From: Deltaproteobacteria bacterium | GTDB taxonomy: Bacteria; Desulfobacterota; Desulfobacteria; C00003060; C00003106 | Direction of reading: 5' to 3' | DNA length: 8,665 nucleotides | Assembly: GCA_019314005.1 (NCBI GenBank) | Contig: JAFDAE010000080.1 | Span: forward strand, 1-8,665 | Part shown: positions 6,309 to 8,665 of the stretch, in pieces | How the letters are laid out: the number at the start of each line of letters is the position of its first letter | How positions within the stretch are numbered: the stretch's first letter is position 1 | Notes under the pieces: model-generated | What the model was told of the DNA's origin: nothing | Database searches by the model: none | What the model saw: only the letters and a program-made list of their open reading frames with translations | Position numbers and translations under genes: made by a program

Positions 6309-7553
6309 TTATTCATTATTGTGGCCGGCAGCGGGCATTGAAAATGAAAACGTGCTCCCTTTCCCTTTCGTACTTGTTAACCATATCTTCCCTTTATGGG
6401 CCGTAACGGCCATTCGGCAGAAGGTGAGGCCCAGCCCCGTGCTTGTGGCATTGAAATCTTGAGCAACCTCGAACTTCTTGAATATTGTCTTTTGTGCCTC
6501 TTTTGAAACTCCGCAACCGTTATCCGCGACATCTACTCGAACCATATTTGTGTCTTTATCATGTGAAACACCAATCTTGACCCATCCCCCTTCCGGAGTG
6601 TAGGTAATAGCATTGGTTAGAAGATTAGACATGATCCGGCCGAATATATGTTTATCGGCTTCAATGATAGGTGAATTATCTTCAGTGACCAAGGCTTCTA
6701 CGGAAATATTTTTTAATAGGGAAATCGCCCTTACCTTTGAAATAGATTCTTGGACTGCCTCCAGGGCATTGAACCGCTCTTTTTTTATAGTAAGTTTTCT
6801 TTTTTCCATACGGGTAATATCGAGCAGGTTGGATATCATACGGAACATCTCTTCCGCGCCGAGAACTGCCGACTCAAGATATTCCTGCTCAGAATCCGAA
6901 AACGCGGCACCTTTTAATAGATCCAGGTTGGCCAGGATTTCAAAGAGGGGGCCTTTTAGATCGTGGATAACCATGTTGGTGAGATCTTGTTTGAGTTTCT
7001 CCAGTTTACGTAGTTTGCGGTTTACCGCTTCAAGCCGTGCCTTCTTTGAATGGAGAGCGTCATAGGCGGTCTTAAGCTCACCTGTCTGATCAGCCACCTG
7101 TTTTTGCAATTCTTCATTATAATGCTCCAGCCTTTTTTCCAGATTTCGCTGTTGAGTGATATTCCGTTGTAGTACAAGGACGTGGTCAAAGTGATTAGAA
7201 GCGCCCTTAATAGGTAGCACATGGATTTCAAAGTAAACAGGTTTTCCTGCATCGGTTTCACTCCGCGTGACAAAAATCTCTGCCTGGCCGGCGTTAAATA
7301 CGGTATTCGCGAAACAGCCATCATTGTCCGGATGACAATCCTTCTTTGTGCATGCTCCTAATTCATAGCATTTAGAACTGACTATTGCTGTGGGACTAAG
7401 ACCGATGCGCTTGGCAAAGGCCTTGTTTGTCGAACGGATATTGAAGTTGCGATCCACAGAAAAAACACCGTCCGGGATTGCGTCAAAATCCGACCGGAAT
7501 TTGTCCCGGCTTTTCTTAATAATTCGAGTCCAGGGGGTTTCTTCCTCTTTCAT
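6309..7553 (-). CDS. Soluble PAS-domain sensor histidine kinase
   Basis: This 414-residue kinase has no membrane segment. It contains a PAS domain (about 19-139, starting near FDAIPDGVFSVDRNFNI), a coiled-coil linker (about 140-190), a HisKA dimerisation domain with phospho-accepting His197 in VIHDLKGPL, and an HATPase domain with N-box NLLTNA (310-315), G1 box DNGCG (344-348), F box IFKKF (358-362) and G2 box GLGL (373-376). The PAS domain carries four cysteines at 62, 68, 73 and 80. The start is ATG at 7553 because GAGGAG at 7563-7568 lies 9 bases upstream; the open frame extends to a TTG at 7640 but that stretch has no Shine-Dalgarno sequence and looks unconserved. Its stop is 9-10 bases from the receiver-TPR gene, so the two form an operon and probably a cognate pair. 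The signal is unknown. Confidence 0.94.
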   Translation of the reverse strand: MKEEETPWTRIIKKSRDKFRSDFDAIPDGVFSVDRNFNIRSTNKAFAKRIGLSPTAIVSSKCYELGACTKKDCHPDNDGCFANTVFNAGQAEIFVTRSETDAGKPVYFEIHVLPIKGASNHFDHVLVLQRNITQQRNLEKRLEHYNEELQKQVADQTGELKTAYDALHSKKARLEAVNRKLRKLEKLKQDLTNMVIHDLKGPLFEILANLDLLKGAAFSDSEQEYLESAVLGAEEMFRMISNLLDITRMEKRKLTIKKERFNALEAVQESISKVRAISLLKNISVEALVTEDNSPIIEADKHIFGRIMSNLLTNAITYTPEGGWVKIGVSHDKDTNMVRVDVADNGCGVSKEAQKTIFKKFEVAQDFNATSTGLGLTFCRMAVTAHKGKIWLTSTKGKGSTFSFSMPAAGHNNE

Positions 7554-7726
7554 TACATGAATCTCCTCACATAAGGGCTTTAAAGAGTTAGTCGGGGGCT
7601 TTTTAACAATGTCGCATTTTGCAAAGGTCTCTACATGCAAAAGCGCTTATTCTACTTATCGTATTCCCGGAGCAGTTCTTTAGGCTTTTAGTATAGGATT
7701 CAAATAAAATATGGCATTCAAGTACC

Positions 7727-7753
7727 TTGACAAAATTGTCATATTCCTATAAC
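7727..7753 (+). promoter_or_regulatory. Candidate sigma-70-type promoter for adk
   Basis: A perfect -35 box TTGACA (7727-7732) is followed by a TATAAC -10-like box at 7748-7753. The spacing is 15 bases, shorter than the usual 16-18, so the promoter may be weak or need an activator. Transcription would start near 7760 and give an adk leader of about 95 bases. On the opposite strand TTGTCA (7733-7728), 16 bases and then TATTTT could serve the kinase operon. Confidence 0.45.
7728..7741. promoter_or_regulatory. Inverted repeat TGACAA-AA-TTGTCA, possible operator
   Basis: Six-base arms are perfectly complementary around a 2-base centre. The repeat overlaps five of the six bases of the -35 box of the candidate adk promoter and also the -35-like hexamer of the possible leftward promoter. 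A dimeric regulator bound here could affect either or both genes. No regulator gene lies adjacent, and the two-component response regulator has no DNA-binding domain. Confidence 0.4.
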
Positions 7754-7857
7754 AGGAGAGGCTGTCAGTTCGAGACTCTTTGAGAAGTCATAAAGGCAAC
7801 TAACACTATCTATAAATAAGAGGCCCCGGTCTCAAAAAGGGAAAGGAGAGAGCGCAT

Positions 7858-8535
7858 ATGAACATTTTGATTTTTGGAGCGAATGGCGGCGGAAAAGGCA
7901 CACAGGGAGCAATTGCAAAAGGAAAATACAACCTTGCTCATATTGAATCAGGCGCAATTTTTAGGGACAATATCAAAGGTGGAACGGAATTGGGCGCCAA
8001 GGCGAAAGGTTTTATTGATAAAGGTGAGCTGGTTCCGGATGAGATCACCATTCCCATGATTCTCGATCGACTGAAACAGGATGATTGCAAAGGCGGATGG
8101 CTCCTGGACGGATTTCCGAGAAACAAAAACCAGGCCATAAAATTAGATGAGGCCCTTAAGGCAGAGAATATGCCCCTTGATGTAGTTATTGATCTTATTC
8201 TTGCTCGGCAAACCGCCAAGAATAGAATCATGGGGCGCCGTCTTTGCGCGAATGATAACAACCACCCGAACAATATCTATATCGATGCCATCAAACCGAA
8301 TGGCGACAAGTGCCGCGTTTGTGGAGGAGACCTCTCCAGCCGTGCCGATGACCAGGATGAAGGGGCGATTGACAAGCGTCACGCTATATACTACGATACA
8401 GAAACAGGCACCATGTCGGCAGTAAACTATTTCAAGGATCTGGGCAAAGCGTCCGGTGGCAAGCTGAAGATCGTCGAGCTTGACGGAGAACCGGGCATAA
8501 AAGAAGTTTCTGCAGAGCTTATGTCAAAGCTATAA
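7858..8535 (+). CDS. adk: Adenylate kinase, variant P-loop and probable zinc lid
   Basis: Adenylate kinase interconverts ATP plus AMP and two ADP in the cytoplasm. The 225-residue product has the P-loop at residues 7-15 as GANGGGKGT, where most adenylate kinases have GxPGxGKGT: the lysine is kept but the proline is Asn. ESGAIFR (30-36) replaces the common STGDMLR. DGFPR (84-88), Arg127/Arg128 and the lid segment LSSRADDQDE (159-168) with Arg174 are conserved. The lid has Cys130, His136, Cys152 and Cys155, spaced C-x5-H-x15-C-x2-C, probably a zinc site in place of the usual C-x2-C-x16-C-x2-C/D. The ATG has AAGGAG 9 bases upstream. It is transcribed away from the two-component operon and followed by a strong hairpin, so it is probably a single-gene unit. 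Confidence 0.93.
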   Translation: MNILIFGANGGGKGTQGAIAKGKYNLAHIESGAIFRDNIKGGTELGAKAKGFIDKGELVPDEITIPMILDRLKQDDCKGGWLLDGFPRNKNQAIKLDEALKAENMPLDVVIDLILARQTAKNRIMGRRLCANDNNHPNNIYIDAIKPNGDKCRVCGGDLSSRADDQDEGAIDKRHAIYYDTETGTMSAVNYFKDLGKASGGKLKIVELDGEPGIKEVSAELMSKL

Positions 8536-8546
8536 GTAGAAGAGAG

Positions 8547-8608
8547 CTAAAGCGACCGAAGTTTGGAGTGCCTATTATAGGCACTCCAAACTTATTTAGG
8601 TGCTTTAG
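8547..8608 (+). terminator. Long hairpin after adk, probable terminator
   Basis: A perfect 16-bp inverted repeat has arms at 8559-8574 (AAGTTTGGAGTGCCTA) and 8578-8593 with a 3-base loop TTA. Outer arms CTAAAGC (8547-8553) and GCTTTAG (8602-8608), plus ACC/GGT inside them, extend it into an interrupted stem of about 26 pairs. A T-rich stretch (TTTACTTTAATTTTG) follows the outer arm, as in an intrinsic terminator. It begins 11 bases after the adk stop. The symmetry would let it work in both directions if a leftward gene ends to its right. Confidence 0.75.
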
Positions 8609-8609
8609 T

Positions 8610-8665
8610 TTACTTTAATTTTGTCTTATGCTTAATTATCTCATTCGGCGATTCCTTCAAAACAT
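8610..8665 (-). CDS. Possible C-terminal end of a leftward gene (undecided)
   Basis: Read leftward, one frame is open from the right edge to a TAA at 8612-8610 and gives a charged C-terminal-like peptide, VLKESPNEIIKHKTKLK. It would converge on adk with the long hairpin between them as a shared terminator, which is sensible. However, 18 codons are too few to recognise a family, and the opposite strand offers a competing reading: an ATG at 8628 starting MLNYLIRRFLQN. No Shine-Dalgarno sequence precedes that ATG, so the leftward reading is slightly preferred. Confidence 0.25.
   Translation of the reverse strand, partial: VLKESPNEIIKHKTKLK

Larger units (their letters stand above)
7554..7857. 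other. Intergenic region between divergent kinase and adk genes
   Basis: These 304 bases separate the leftward two-component operon from rightward adk. The left part (7554-7640) is open in the kinase frame but probably untranslated leader. The middle (7680-7760) is AT-rich and holds the promoter-like TTGACA and the inverted repeat described separately. The right part (7754-7857) would be a leader of about 95 bases for adk; GAGAC at 7772-7776 could pair with GTCTC at 7829-7833, but I see no known riboswitch class. The adk Shine-Dalgarno sequence AAGGAG is at 7843-7848. Confidence 0.6.

Noticed and set aside
6613..7065. Open frame of 150 codons on the + strand, opposite the kinase
   Set aside because: Ser/Arg-rich composition typical of an antisense shadow; the kinase motifs on the other strand are unambiguous.
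7554..7640. Longer kinase N-terminus beginning at TTG 7640
   Set aside because: No Shine-Dalgarno sequence there, while the ATG at 7553 has GAGGAG 9 bases upstream; the extra 29 residues show no domain.

Overview
The window looks like a chromosomal segment of a flagellated, Gram-negative, deltaproteobacterial-type organism (Desulfobacterota-like). The grounds are a P-ring gene (flgI), which implies an outer membrane, the gene order flgI-flgJ-flgN-flgK-flgL-csrA-fliW, and a soluble PAS histidine kinase paired with a receiver-TPR protein. This placement comes from gene content and protein style, not from a database search.

Bases 1-4858 (+ strand) are the distal part of a flagellar operon. They hold the 3' end of flgI (P ring), a short flgJ that encodes only the rod-binding domain, flgN (chaperone for the hook-filament junction proteins), flgK and flgL (the junction proteins), and then the csrA/fliW post-transcriptional switch, whose two genes overlap by 11 bases. 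Together these genes finish the rod and rings, chaperone and build the junction, and tune translation (probably of flagellin) to export status. No flgM lies between flgJ and flgN.

Bases 4859-5140 are a convergent gap. A 7-bp tandem repeat (AGAGCNN, nine units) starts inside fliW and supplies its last 18 codons and its stop. An unrelated 8-bp repeat (CCCTGAAC-like) follows and forms the 3' end of a short leftward reading frame that may be a gene remnant. A third repeat type (GGAATTKR octamers) sits before flgJ, with a minimal two-unit copy before flgL. Several short-period repeat types close together in gene gaps are the least ordinary feature of the window.

Bases 5141-7553 (- strand) are a two-component pair: a soluble PAS histidine kinase with a four-cysteine cluster, then, 9 bases after its stop codon, a CheY-like receiver fused to seven TPRs. 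Bases 7554-7857 are a gap between divergent genes. It contains a perfect TTGACA box overlapping a 14-bp inverted repeat that may control one or both directions. Bases 7858-8535 (+) encode an adenylate kinase with an atypical P-loop and a likely Cys/His zinc lid. A long hairpin with a 16-bp perfect core follows it. The last 56 bases hold an undecided gene end or gene start.

I found no RNA genes, CRISPR arrays, insertion sequences or phage genes.
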